Positions 9,989 through 20,600 of a stretch of 64,000 nucleotides of DNA are shown here, piece after piece. The translations under genes and the position numbers were made by a program. This DNA comes from Candidatus Endonucleibacter bathymodioli (lineage in GTDB: Bacteria; Pseudomonadota; Gammaproteobacteria; Pseudomonadales; Endozoicomonadaceae), in the NCBI GenBank assembly GCA_030674915.1, contig JASXSV010000012.1, positions 1 through 64,000 on the forward strand. Reading direction: 5' to 3'. The notes under the pieces are model-generated. The model made no database searches. It had not been told where the DNA came from and was given only the letters and a program-made list of their open reading frames with translations. Each line of letters opens with the position of its first letter. Position 1 is the first letter of the stretch.

Positions 9989-11071
9989 CGCGGATTTCAG
10001 TCATAAGTGCGCCATATTGAAAAAGTTGAGCCAGAGGGTACACTTACGGTTCGACCAAAAACCAATGTGAGACTACTTATGAATAAGCGTTATACCCACC
10101 TGACTCAAGAAGAAAGATACCAGATTTGGTCAGAGAAAAAAGCAGGAGTTTCAAATGAAATTATCGCCCAAGACTTAAGGCGTGATTTGAGTACCGTTAA
10201 AAGAGAGTTGGCTAGAAATACAGGGGCTAGAGGTTATCGCCCGAAGCAAGCACATAATTTTGCGCAGGAACGTCATCAACAGAAACCAAAAGCGACCAAG
10301 ATGGTAGCTGAACTGAAAGATAAAATTACTGACAGACTAAGTAAGCAGTGGAGCCCTGAGCAAATACAAGGACGCCTTAAACGAGATAATCAACCTTCTG
10401 TATGTCCCTCTACGATTTACCAGTTTATTCGAGAGGACAAAGCTGGGGGTGGTTGCTTGTATCAACATCTTCGGCACAAGAAGTATAAGCAAAGAACAAG
10501 AAAGCCCGATGCACGAGGCCAGATCCGAAACCGTGTTAGCATTGATGATCGACCTGGAATTGTGGATCAAAAAATACGTTTAGGCGATTGGGAAGCAGAC
10601 ACTGTAATTGGCAAAAGACACAAGGGTGTACTGGTTACATTAACGGAAAGAGTGAGTAAATTAAATTTGGTGAAACGTGTTCCTTCAAAGCACGCTGACG
10701 TGGTGACGAAAGCAATTATAACGATGCTCAAGCCTTACCAATCAGACTTACTCACGATCACATTTGATAACGGAAAGGAGTTCGCCTTTCATGAAAAAAT
10801 CAAGAAAAAGCTTAACGTAGATACCTATTTTGCTCACCCTTACTCCTCGTGGGAACGAGGTTTGAATGAAAATCATAATGGTTTGATAAGACAATATTTG
10901 CCCAAAAGCCAATCTTTGGATAATGTCACTGACAAAGAAATTTTAGATATACAAAACCGACTAAACCAAAGACCAAGAAAACTGTTAGACTTTAAAACAC
11001 CTGATGAGATTTATAGTGAAATGGCGTTAGCTGCATAAATTTTAAGGGCGCACTTATGACTAAAATCCGCG
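9989..11071 (+). mobile_element. Complete IS30-family insertion sequence (copy 1)
   Basis: The element is 1083 bp with imperfect terminal inverted repeats of about 25 bp, left end CGCGGATTTCAGTCATAAGT. It is flanked by a 3-bp direct repeat ATA (9986-9988 and 11072-11074). The uninterrupted target is visible in the sister IAP gene, which has one ATA at that point. A second copy at 58296-59377 differs by one base in length. Confidence 0.93.
10079..11038 (+). CDS. IS30-family transposase
   Basis: DDE transposase of 319 residues if started at the Met of 'MNKRYTHLTQEER'; an in-frame ATG 24 codons upstream also exists. An N-terminal helix-turn-helix (about residues 5-45) precedes the IS30 catalytic core with 'WEADTVIG' (first Asp), 'TFDNGKEF' (second Asp) and 'NENHNGLIRQYLPK' (Glu). 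No frame disruption is seen, and the 343-codon frame is nearly identical to the second copy, so it is probably active or was so very recently. I chose the later start because conserved IS30 homology begins there. Confidence 0.93.
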   Translation: MNKRYTHLTQEERYQIWSEKKAGVSNEIIAQDLRRDLSTVKRELARNTGARGYRPKQAHNFAQERHQQKPKATKMVAELKDKITDRLSKQWSPEQIQGRLKRDNQPSVCPSTIYQFIREDKAGGGCLYQHLRHKKYKQRTRKPDARGQIRNRVSIDDRPGIVDQKIRLGDWEADTVIGKRHKGVLVTLTERVSKLNLVKRVPSKHADVVTKAIITMLKPYQSDLLTITFDNGKEFAFHEKIKKKLNVDTYFAHPYSSWERGLNENHNGLIRQYLPKSQSLDNVTDKEILDIQNRLNQRPRKLLDFKTPDEIYSEMALAA

Positions 11072-11595
11072 ATAGTAATATGCTTTCATCTGTAATAATA
11101 GACTGCAGGAAAAACAATCATTGCCAACAGTTTACTGAAGATAATATCATCACCGCAATAAGGGAGAAAAGTAAAAGTATACGGCAACAGAATAATCAGG
11201 TGCAGGAGGGAAACACGGATAATACAGTAGCAAATGCTCAAGAAATAAAATGAACTAACGCCAGATTAAAAGAATCATTAAAGTGTAGATGCTGCAAACA
11301 AAATGACATCTGTATGTTATTTCTACGTTGCGGTCACCGAGTAACTTGTGAATCCTGTTCTGAGAAGTTTACACATTGCCCATCTTGTAATACAATCATC
11401 ACAGAAACAATAAAAACTTTTTTATCTGACATAGGTACTAATAAACATGACTCTATCACGCCACTTATAATACCAAGATGTCCTACATTAAAATCCAGGA
11501 AGGTTTGTCTTACTAATATACCATTATTACAAAATAAGGTTTGCCATATAGCCTAGGAAATATGCGATTAAGTCCTCGTAATGAGATCATCCTGT

Positions 11596-12069
11596 CATTG
11601 TTCTTTGATGGGATGAATCATGGAGCATCGCTCATATTCTCCGACAGCGAATACCAAAACAAGCGTCGCCAAACCCGCAAAGAGAAGCTTCCTGAGCTGA
11701 TGATGTCTGTTATCGAGCCATATTACCTTAACCTTGGTAATGGTCGCCGACCTTATCCCATGATGACAATGCTGCGTACTCACTGTATACTGCAGTGGTG
11801 CAGCATAAGTGATCCAGAAAGGGAAGATACCTTGTACGACAGTTCGATTCTTGAACAGGGCTGACGCATAGCCTTACGACTCCGCTGCTAACGACCACGA
11901 TCTCAATTAATCTGAAAATCTACTGCATGGTGATAGGAGTTCATATTCGTCGATGCCGATTATCATGGTGTAGAAAAGCGGGACGAATTGCAAGATATAT
12001 ATGTCGACTGACATATAGCGGAATATCCAGGAAAAGTAAGTGCTGAAAGAAACATCCAAGGATCAACTA
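11596..12069 (+). pseudogene. Decayed IS5-family transposase after IAP copy 2
   Basis: The N-terminal IS5 block is readable: 'FSDSEYQNKRRQTRKEKL', then '[15 protein letters not shown]' and '[16 protein letters not shown]'. An internal deletion joins it to a frameshifted piece near the transposase C-terminal third (around 11870-12060). It is present identically in the next unit, so the deletion predates the tandem duplication. Confidence 0.75.
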
Positions 12070-12318
12070 CTGAGGCTTAGCTAAAACTAACAAAAACTGG
12101 ACTGTAACCTACAAGTCCACCGCACTGTATCGATACACTTAAAAAATTTAACTTAACCGCATGCGCCCTAGAATTAAATTTGTTATGATGCAGTCAGCGC
12201 CAATTTCTTGTAAAGGTTTTATATGTGGTAAGATTGTTAGTTGTTGTAGTATTTTAGGCATATACCTTAAAGCTGTACTATCGTACCAATTGCAATTTGC
12301 TGTTAGGAGTACCAAACC

Positions 12319-14475
12319 ATGAATTTAAGTGTAATATTAATGTTTTTCTATTGCCTTGGGATAGCACATAATCTATTTGCTATCATTGAGAATGATATAG
12401 AAAAAGGGTTAAGTGATTTATCTATAAATGCTCCAGATATAATTATCTATGGTGCTGCTGCTAACAACTATCAGATAGGAAATGAAACTACCGCATCTAA
12501 TGTAGGTGCAATTGGAGAAGATTATGCAGTCAATTCAAGCGAAGAAGTCTTAAAGACATCATTAAGTGCTAAAGAGGTAATAGCTACAAACACAAACTCA
12601 GGCAGTGGCATTCCATATAGTACGAATCCTATTCCTATAATAATAAATAATACCGCTTCTTCAGTAAATATAACCTGTATCAAGTGTGGAAAAAAATCCG
12701 AACATAAACATATATACGATGTCTCCAAAGCATACTTACATTATCATATCACAAATAAAAAAAGAGACTGTATGTTTGACGATACAAATAAACCATATGC
12801 TCATATAATATTATTCAATGAAATTAGTGAAAGTTCGGACTATAAACAATATCTAGAAAAAATCACAACTATTGTCTACGATACTCTCTCAATTAAAGAT
12901 ATCTTGGATAGAGAACAAATTAACGATATAACACCATGGGCGAATTCCGTATTGTCTCGTATTAACCCTGCACCAACAATAGGAAATAATGAAATACATA
13001 GAAATAGTAACCCTACACCCGTAATCGCAAATACTGAAGTACAGGAAAATAATGATTATTCACCAGAATCGATTATTGATAATAGTCAAACCACCGAGAG
13101 TAATAGCAAGCCTCAAGATGATAATTTGATTAATACATTACCTCTTTTAAGTTCTAATGACAATTCTGAACCAATAAGTATGGAGTCTGCGGCTAGTAAC
13201 CTAAGCGTTCTAGAAGAAACTAATACGCCTCAAAATACAGTGGAATTTATAAATCCTGGCTACCAAAACGCTTGTCATCGAAGATATAGTTTTGATAATC
13301 CAAATTGGACTTGTAGCCAACAAACACCTGATGATCTTGCAGAGGCTGGTTTTTTCTATACAGGTGGGCGGGATATAGTACGTTGTTTTTGTTGCGATCT
13401 AGGACTAGCTGAATGGGATGAAAAAGACAATGCTTGGCAAGAGCATGCACGGCACTCTAAATATTGTTGGTTCTTAAAACGAGAAAAAGGTGCTGAATAT
13501 ATAGCAGCGGAACAAGAAGAGTGGATGAAAGTTTATAGCCCAAAAAGTCCAGAATATGATGATATAAGCACTAGAATAAGCAGTTATAATAATAGTTGGC
13601 GCTTAGATATCACACCAACTCCACAAAGTCTAGCTGCAGCTGGATTTTTCTATTTAGGTGAAAATAATGATGCAGTACGCTGCCATTACTGTGATGGAGG
13701 AGTGAAAAATTGGACGGCTGAAAAGGATCCCTGGGTCATTCACGCTCAGTTTTTTCCTTATTGTAAGTATCTAATAAAGATGCAAGGAGCTGACTTTATC
13801 ACTGACGCAGCAAACAACTTAATGGTTCAACGGGAAAGAGGAAATCAAGAAGATATTAACCAGCACCAAGAATATATTACCCAGCACATGGGTGGTTTTG
13901 CTAAGAGTGCCGAAAGCGAAGATTTCATCCATAGTCAAGAATTTAAAACTGACGAAATAATTAAAATATTACTCGAGACCTATTCAATTAATAGTAATAT
14001 GCTTTCATCTGTAATAATAGACTACAGGAAAAACAATCATTGCCAACAGTTTACTGAAGATAATATCATCACCGCAATAAGGGAAAAAAGTAAAAGTATA
14101 CGGCAACAGAATAATCAGGTGCAGGAGGGAAATACGGATAATACAGTAGCAAATTCTCAAGAAATAAAATCAACTAACGCCAGATTAAAAGAATCATTAA
14201 AGTGTAGATGCTGCAAACAAAATGACATCTGTATGTTATTTCTACGTTGCGGTCACCGAGTAACTTGTGAATCCTGTTCTGAGAAGTTTACACATTGCCC
14301 ATCTTGTAATACAATCATCACAGAAACAATAAAAACTTTTTTATCTGACATAGGTACTAATAAGCATGACTCTATCACGCCACTTATAATACCAAGATGT
14401 CCTACATTAAAATCCAGGAAGGTTTGTCTTACTAATATACCATTATTACAAAATAAGGTTTGCCATATAACCTAG
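12319..14475 (+). CDS. Inhibitor-of-apoptosis protein: two BIR domains and RING
   Basis: This is the intact reference copy, 718 residues. It has a Sec-type signal (first ~21 residues) and a long Asn/Ser-rich spacer. The spacer contains a conserved Cys/His cluster (C-x2-C, later His residues and Cys) around residues 118-150. BIR1 ligands are C356, C359, H376 and C383; BIR2 ligands are C455, C458, H475 and C482. After a helical spacer comes a C-terminal C3HC4 RING with C629, C632, C644, H646, C650, C653, C660 and C663. The BIR-BIR-RING order is that of animal IAPs, where BIRs bind caspases and RING is a ubiquitin E3 ligase. I infer an exported, host-acquired anti-apoptotic effector. AGGAG sits nine bases before the ATG. 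Confidence 0.92.
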   Translation: MNLSVILMFFYCLGIAHNLFAIIENDIEKGLSDLSINAPDIIIYGAAANNYQIGNETTASNVGAIGEDYAVNSSEEVLKTSLSAKEVIATNTNSGSGIPYSTNPIPIIINNTASSVNITCIKCGKKSEHKHIYDVSKAYLHYHITNKKRDCMFDDTNKPYAHIILFNEISESSDYKQYLEKITTIVYDTLSIKDILDREQINDITPWANSVLSRINPAPTIGNNEIHRNSNPTPVIANTEVQENNDYSPESIIDNSQTTESNSKPQDDNLINTLPLLSSNDNSEPISMESAASNLSVLEETNTPQNTVEFINPGYQNACHRRYSFDNPNWTCSQQTPDDLAEAGFFYTGGRDIVRCFCCDLGLAEWDEKDNAWQEHARHSKYCWFLKREKGAEYIAAEQEEWMKVYSPKSPEYDDISTRISSYNNSWRLDITPTPQSLAAAGFFYLGENNDAVRCHYCDGGVKNWTAEKDPWVIHAQFFPYCKYLIKMQGADFITDAANNLMVQRERGNQEDINQHQEYITQHMGGFAKSAESEDFIHSQEFKTDEIIKILLETYSINSNMLSSVIIDYRKNNHCQQFTEDNIITAIREKSKSIRQQNNQVQEGNTDNTVANSQEIKSTNARLKESLKCRCCKQNDICMLFLRCGHRVTCESCSEKFTHCPSCNTIITETIKTFLSDIGTNKHDSITPLIIPRCPTLKSRKVCLTNIPLLQNKVCHIT

Positions 14476-14530
14476 GAAATATGCGATTAAGTCCTCGTAA
14501 TGAGATCATCCTGTCATTGTTCTTTGATGG

Positions 14531-15002
14531 GATGAATCATGGAGCATCGCTCATATTCTCCGACAGCGAATACCAAAACAAGCGTCGCCAAACCCGCAAA
14601 GAGAAGCTTCCTGAGCTGATGATGTCTGTTATCGAGCCATATTACCTTAACCATTGGTAATGGTCGCCGACCTTATCCCATGATGACAATGCTGCGTACT
14701 CACTGTATACTGCAGTGGTACAGCATAAGTGATCCCGAAAGGGAAGATACCTTGTATGACAGTTCGATTCTTGAACAGGGCTGACGCATAGCCTTACGAC
14801 TCCGCTGCTAACGAACACGATCTCAATTAATCTGAAAATCTACTGCATGGTGATAGGAGTTCATATTCGTCGATGCCGATTATCATGGTGTAGAAAAGCG
14901 GGACGAATTGCAAGATATATATGTCGACTGACATATAGCGGAACATCCAGGAAAAGTAAGTGCTGAAAGAAACATCCAAGGATCAACTACTGAGGCTTAG
15001 CT
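14531..15002 (+). pseudogene. Decayed IS5-family transposase after IAP copy 3
   Basis: It is the same truncated IS5 remnant as at 11596-12069, with one extra base near 14658 that changes the frame after '[10 protein letters not shown]'. The open stretch beginning at 14460 is a chance fusion of IAP 3' sequence and the transposase N-terminus. Confidence 0.75.
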
Positions 15003-15238
15003 AAAACGAACAAAAATTGGACTGTGACCTATAAATCCACCGCACTGTATCGATTCACTTAAAAAATTGGACTTAATAGCATGCGCCCTAGAATTAAATT
15101 TGTTATTATGCAGTCAGTGCTAATTTCTTGTAATGGTTTTATATGTGGTAAGCTTGTTAGTTGTTGTGGGGTTTTAGACATATACCTTACAACGGTACTA
15201 TTATACCAATTGCAATTTGCTGTTAGGAGTACTAAACC

Positions 15239-17359
15239 ATGAATTTAAGTGTAATATTAATGTTTTTCTATTGCATCGGGATAGCACATAATCTATTTGC
15301 TATCATTGAGAATGATATAGAAGATGGGTTAAGTAATTTATCTATAAATGCTCCAGATATAACTATCGATGGTGCTGCTAACAACTATCATATAGGAAAT
15401 GAAACTACCGCATCTAATGTAGGTGCAATTGGAGAAGATGATGCAGTCAATTCAAACGAAGAAGTCTTAAAAATATCATTAAGTGCCAAAGAGGTAATAG
15501 TTACAGCCACAAATACAAGCAGTAATATTCCATCATATAGTACAAATCCTATTCCTATGATAATAAATGACACCGCTTTTTCAGTGCACACAACCTGTAC
15601 CAAGTGTGGAAAAACATCCACATATGAACATATATACGCTGCCTCCAAAGCATACATATATTATCATACTGCAAATAAAAAAAGAGGATGTATGCTTGAT
15701 GATACAAACAAACCATATGCTCATATAATATTGTTCAGTTCATTTAGTCCAAGTTCAGACTATACACAATGTCTAGCGCAAATTAAAGCTCTTGTCGACG
15801 ATCCTCTTTCTCTTGACACTATCGTAGATGGAAAGAAAATTAACGAGATAATACAGTGGACGAAGTCATTATTGCTCAGTATTGACCCTGTACCAACAAT
15901 AGGAAATAATGAAGCACATGGGAATAGTACTGATTTACACGCAACGATTGTCGATGACGGTCAAGGTTCCCATAGTAATAGTGGCAACTCTAAAGATAAT
16001 AATTTGATTAATGAAGCCACTCTTTTAAGTTCTGGCGGCTATTCTGAGCGAAATAAGGAGTCTGTGGCTAGTAATCCAATCGATACAGAAGAAACTAACA
16101 TACCTCAAAATACAGTGGAATGCATATATCCTGACTATGTAGACGAATGCCGCAGGAGAAATAGTTTTGATCACCCTAACTGGACTTGTAACCAACAAAA
16201 TACTGCCGATCTTGCAGCAGCTGGTTTTTTCTATACAGGTGTGGAGGATATAGTACGTTGTTTTTATTGCAGTCTAGGATTATCTGGCTGGAATAAAGAC
16301 GACGACGTTTGGCAAGAGCATGCACAGCACTCCGCAGATTGTTGGTTTTTAAGACAAGCAAAAAATGCTGAATATATAGACAAGATAAAAAAAGACTGGG
16401 AAAAAACATATAACCCAAAACATCCACAATATGGAGATGAGCACGATAGACTGATCAGCTATGATCTTGATTGGTACTTAGGTATGGAACCAACGCCACT
16501 AATGCTAGCTACAGCTGGATTTTTCTATACAGGTGAAAATGATACGGTACGCTGCCATTACTGTGATGGAGCCTTGAGGGATTGGAGAGATTGGATTGAT
16601 GGAGATGATGTATGGCGCCTTCACGCCAAGTTTTTTCCTGACTGTAAGTTTTTAATATTAAGGAAAGGATGTCAATTTATCATTGATATAAAAAACACAG
16701 TAAGAGCTGACAAGGAAAAAAGAAAAAGGCAAGAAGATATTAACCAACAAATGGGTGGTTTTATCAGCAGTGCTGAAAGCGAAGTTTTGCTCCATAGTCA
16801 AGAATTTAAAACTGACGAAACAATTGCAACATTACTTGAGACTTATTCGATTAATAGTCACATGCTTGCATCTGCAATAATAGACTACAGAAAAAACAAT
16901 CATTGCCAGCATTTCACTGTAGATAATATAATTGAAACAATAGGTGAAAAAAATAAAAGCATATTGCAATATAATCATAAGGCACAGGAGGGAAGTGCAA
17001 GTAATACAGTAGTAAATGCTCAAAAAGCAAGCATATTTAATACTAAAAAATTAAGAAAAGTTAATGCCATGTTAAAAGAAAAATTAAAGTGTAGACGCTG
17101 CAACAAAAATGATATCTGTATGCTATTTATAAATTGCGGTCACCGAGTAGTTTGTGAGTCCTGCTCTAAGAAAATAGACTTCTGCCCATATTGTGATCAC
17201 AGAATCCAAAAAACAATAAAAACTTTTTTATCTAACATAGGTGCTAATAAGCATAACCCTATCAGGCCATTTATAACACCAATACCTCCTGGATTAAAAT
17301 CCAGGAAGGTTTGTCTAGCCATACCCTTATTACAAAACAATATTTTCCATATAACCTAG
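15239..17359 (+). CDS. Inhibitor-of-apoptosis protein: two BIR domains and RING (diverged copy)
   Basis: Intact 706-residue paralogue of the IAP at 12319, diverged throughout but with the same plan: Sec-type signal, Ser/Asn-rich spacer with the conserved C-x2-C...C cluster, two BIRs and RING. BIR1 ligands are C341, C344, H361 and C368. BIR2 ligands are C439, C442, H462 and C469, with three extra residues between the second Cys and the His, so its fold may be slightly altered. RING ligands are C618, C621, C633, H635, C639, C642, C649 and C652. It uses the same leader and ribosome binding site as the other copies. Divergence of the spacer and BIR surfaces suggests a different host target. No IS5 remnant follows, so it marks the end of the array. 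Confidence 0.92.
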   Translation: MNLSVILMFFYCIGIAHNLFAIIENDIEDGLSNLSINAPDITIDGAANNYHIGNETTASNVGAIGEDDAVNSNEEVLKISLSAKEVIVTATNTSSNIPSYSTNPIPMIINDTAFSVHTTCTKCGKTSTYEHIYAASKAYIYYHTANKKRGCMLDDTNKPYAHIILFSSFSPSSDYTQCLAQIKALVDDPLSLDTIVDGKKINEIIQWTKSLLLSIDPVPTIGNNEAHGNSTDLHATIVDDGQGSHSNSGNSKDNNLINEATLLSSGGYSERNKESVASNPIDTEETNIPQNTVECIYPDYVDECRRRNSFDHPNWTCNQQNTADLAAAGFFYTGVEDIVRCFYCSLGLSGWNKDDDVWQEHAQHSADCWFLRQAKNAEYIDKIKKDWEKTYNPKHPQYGDEHDRLISYDLDWYLGMEPTPLMLATAGFFYTGENDTVRCHYCDGALRDWRDWIDGDDVWRLHAKFFPDCKFLILRKGCQFIIDIKNTVRADKEKRKRQEDINQQMGGFISSAESEVLLHSQEFKTDETIATLLETYSINSHMLASAIIDYRKNNHCQHFTVDNIIETIGEKNKSILQYNHKAQEGSASNTVVNAQKASIFNTKKLRKVNAMLKEKLKCRRCNKNDICMLFINCGHRVVCESCSKKIDFCPYCDHRIQKTIKTFLSNIGANKHNPIRPFITPIPPGLKSRKVCLAIPLLQNNIFHIT

Positions 17360-17642
17360 AAAAACAGCAGTATTCTTAGGAAAACATGAGATGTTTTTTA
17401 GCTTTATCTATCTTTTATTCAAAGAAATATTCATTACTTAGATCAAAAGGAAAAGCAAAGTGAAAGCTATACGATAGAACTAAGTGTGTTCTTGAGTACC
17501 GCTTTCCTAATTAAGTCATAATCTATAATATTTTAAAATGACCCATTGAAACACCACCTATCATAGCCATGATCTCTGTTAACAAAAAGCAGGTAGGTAT
17601 AGAACAACTATCGTTTTTTTACTGCCAGCTAATGAACATTCA

Positions 17643-20600
17643 TCACCACAATCTCAAATCGCTCATAACTCTATGCATATATCTACCACATTCTTTTTGC
17701 TCCAGGATCTCCACAACCTTCGGTAATTCTTGTTTTTTAGCTTCAGTTAAAAGATTCCTAAAATATCTCTTAGTTACATTAATTTTTGCATATATATAAT
17801 TAATTATATGTATTGCACAGTCTTGGTGTTTATATTTAATGGAAGTCATCAACGCTGATTTACCCGAATGACTGAGTTTCTGTGCCTTGATTCTATTTGA
17901 GCTCAATAACAACTCAACACATTCTGAGTGACCATGTTTAGCAGCGATGTACAGGGGCGTAACGCCAAATGAATTACTCATATTGACCTTAATTCCGTCT
18001 ACGGCCAATAACTTCTTCATACACTTTACACGCCCTAAGTAAGCGGCAGCATTAAGAGCTGTATTGCCCTCAAAATTACGACGATTGACTTTAATGCTAT
18101 CTACGCGCAATAAATGTTCAACAAAATCTACGAGGTCCATAGTGACAGCCTTGCCCAAAGGCGTCATATCTCTTTTACCCCTAACATTGACTGTCTTTCC
18201 CTTTCCTATATCCAGCAACAGCTGCATAGACTCTAAATGCCCTCTCGTAATAGCACTTAGCAGGGGCGTATTTCTATCTCTACTCGCTTTATAGGCGTCA
18301 ACCCTGTTATCGGTTAGCAGTATGGAAATACACTCTGTTTGGCCCAGTACTGCAGCATAATTCAGAGGAGTACGGCCATAATCATCAATTTTGTTGACGT
18401 TAATGCCATCTACAGCCAATAACTCCTCGATACAATCTACGCTTCCAGAAAAACAGGCAAGATGCAAGGCCGTATGACCACTGATATCAGATTTCGTATT
18501 GACCTTACTACAATCTACGGTCAGCAATGCTTTGACACATTCTACGCTACCTGCGCAAGCGGCAGAGTGCAGAGGTGTATAGCCATTGTTATTCCTATCA
18601 TGGACCTTAGCACCCTTTGCCACCAATATCTTAACACATTCTACGTGGTCCTTGCTGGCAGCCATGTTCAGGGCAGTATTCCCCTTAGGATCTTTGTAGT
18701 GGATATCAGTATCATCTATATCCAGCAGGTATTTTACTGCAGGCAAAAAATTACGGCGAACAAAAAAAAGAAGAGGGCTTTCTTTGTCATTACCTAAACA
18801 GTTAATTAATTCATCACAATTTCCGGTTAATAGAAGACTGGACGCTGTTTTTGCCTGATTTTGGGCGCATGCCTGCTGAAATAACCGTTGGCAATCATTA
18901 GGTGTCAGCAATTCCTTTAGATTTTTTTTTGAAAATCCATGAATGTGCCTGCATCCCAGAGACTGTGTTATCTGGGTAATATCCATCTCATTTTGTTGAA
19001 GTTCTATGAGGACCGGCTCCAGCCATGACGTATCTAACAGCCATCCCAACGCATCTGGTGAAACTATTTTATCGGAGCAGAGTAATTTAGCGCACACACT
19101 ATTGCATAATGTCGTTTTAAAATAACTACCATTATTAACCAACTTAGATGTAATCTGGTTGGAAAGTTCCTGCATCACCATAGGATATTCTTTGCAGAGT
19201 TTTTTACTGAAACCTTGGCGCATAAAAAATGAGGTAATATCCTCGGCCCTGTTAGTCTGTTCCAGTGCTTGGGTTAGGAGAGCATAGGTGATATCAGAAT
19301 CCTTAAAGTAGTCAAGTGAAGTTAAATGAGATAGCTCAAGCGTGATGTGATTGTTGTTATTAAAAGTGCATTCTTGTCCTACCTGCATTCTTTCGCTACT
19401 TTTAAATACCCAGAAGAAAATATTAGCAATTGTTCCTATATGGCAATTACTCATGGTGTCACTGGAAATATCTGCAAATACACTTGCTCTTGATTTACAG
19501 AAATGGTTTATTACCCAGGCCAATATATTTTCCCGGTAACGCTCAAGGCTAAACTGACCATCGCCTACTTCTTCAATTATGCTAGCGAAATCAAGCGCAT
19601 TCACTCCATGCGTGTGTAGCCAGTCGTTTATCAGTAAAAAGATTTTACTATCCATAATCGCAGCTATATTAGGTATAAGTTCTGGGGAAGAAATAACACC
19701 GGTTTCCCATGCCGTTACTTGGTTCTCTTGAAGAGTAGTTCTTAGCTGATCAGACCATTCAGCTGATAGATCTCGAAGAATAGTAAGTGAGTTAACAAAT
19801 AATGGTACCATAGAGAGAAAATCTGCACTGATGTCATTGTTCAGAATATCCTTTGCCATTTTATCCTGAATAGTCGGAAGTGCCAGTTTATCACAGAATA
19901 TATTGTAAAGGCCGTTGACCCAGTGGACTTCCATGCCAGCAGGTATATCAAAGTCCTCACGCTGTTGCCGTTCAACCATAAATAACCCAATACATCGCTG
20001 AAACAACTTCAACCTTACCTTGAAAATGTGGCCGTATAGCCCTGACCCTGATGCTTCTAAATTAAGAAAGCTGAGTGAAAAACGGTCGTGAACTCCTGCA
20101 GAGCATAAGTTAATACTGTCCAAGCATAAATGGAGTATAGATGCAATATAGTTTTTTTGACTACTCTCCCCAAGGCTGTTATCTTTATCTCCTTCAAGCT
20201 GCCATACCATCTTATGAATATAAAAGCGCGTATCCATATACAGTAGCAATAAACTGTCTTTAATGTTGTTAGGAGGCATATCCATCTTTCTATAAAAAGA
20301 ATTCATATTCTTATTGTACATGTTGCCAACATACTTGCACGCCAGCTCCTTAAGTTTTTGAATATCATTCAAGAACTGAGCGTGAATCTCTAAAAACAAA
20401 TCATGGGACTCTAACTCCTGATAACTATGTACCTCTGGTAATTGAATATAATCAGACTGGTATTCGGCAGCTGTATTACCATCCTCAGGAATGATAGAAG
20501 TGGGTTTCCAAGGTTGAAATAGGATATCCATTCTAACGACTGCTAACGTATATGATGGCAAGATGATAAAAACCACAACAAAAAGAACAAAAGCATATTT

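Larger units (their letters stand above)
8306..11556 (+). pseudogene. IAP gene (BIR-BIR-RING), inactivated copy
   Basis: This copy matches the intact gene at 12319-14475 but is disrupted three ways. First, a 32-bp tandem duplication (9557-9619) adds a stop after residue 427, between the two BIR domains, and shifts the frame. Second, an IS30 copy (9989-11071) is inserted after BIR2. Third, a TCA codon has become TGA at 11251-11253, upstream of the RING. The N-terminal 427 residues (signal, spacer, BIR1) and a separate 146-codon frame with BIR2 (from 9580) are still open, as is the RING-coding 3' part (to 11556). A truncated BIR1-only product could still be made. Confidence 0.88.
8070..15002 (+). 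repeat. Tandem duplication of a 2.9-kb IAP + IS5-remnant unit
   Basis: Two head-to-tail units (8070-12082 and 12083-15002) are nearly identical from the leader through the IAP gene and the IS5 remnant. Unit lengths are 4013 and 2920 bp. The difference is fully explained by events seen in the sequence: a 1083-bp IS30 plus 3-bp target duplication and a 32-bp duplication in the first unit, against 21 bp, 3 bp and 1 bp extra in the second. The duplication is therefore recent. Units A (6155-8060) and D (from about 15003) are diverged relatives; D has no IS5 remnant after it. Confidence 0.88.

Noticed and set aside
11251..11253. TGA in IAP copy 2 as a recoded (selenocysteine or Trp) codon
   Set aside because: The sister copy has TCA (Ser) there, and the gene carries two other disruptions; it is a nonsense mutation.
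14460..14660. 66-codon frame overlapping the IAP stop codon
   Set aside because: It joins the IAP 3' end with an IS5 transposase N-terminus by chance.
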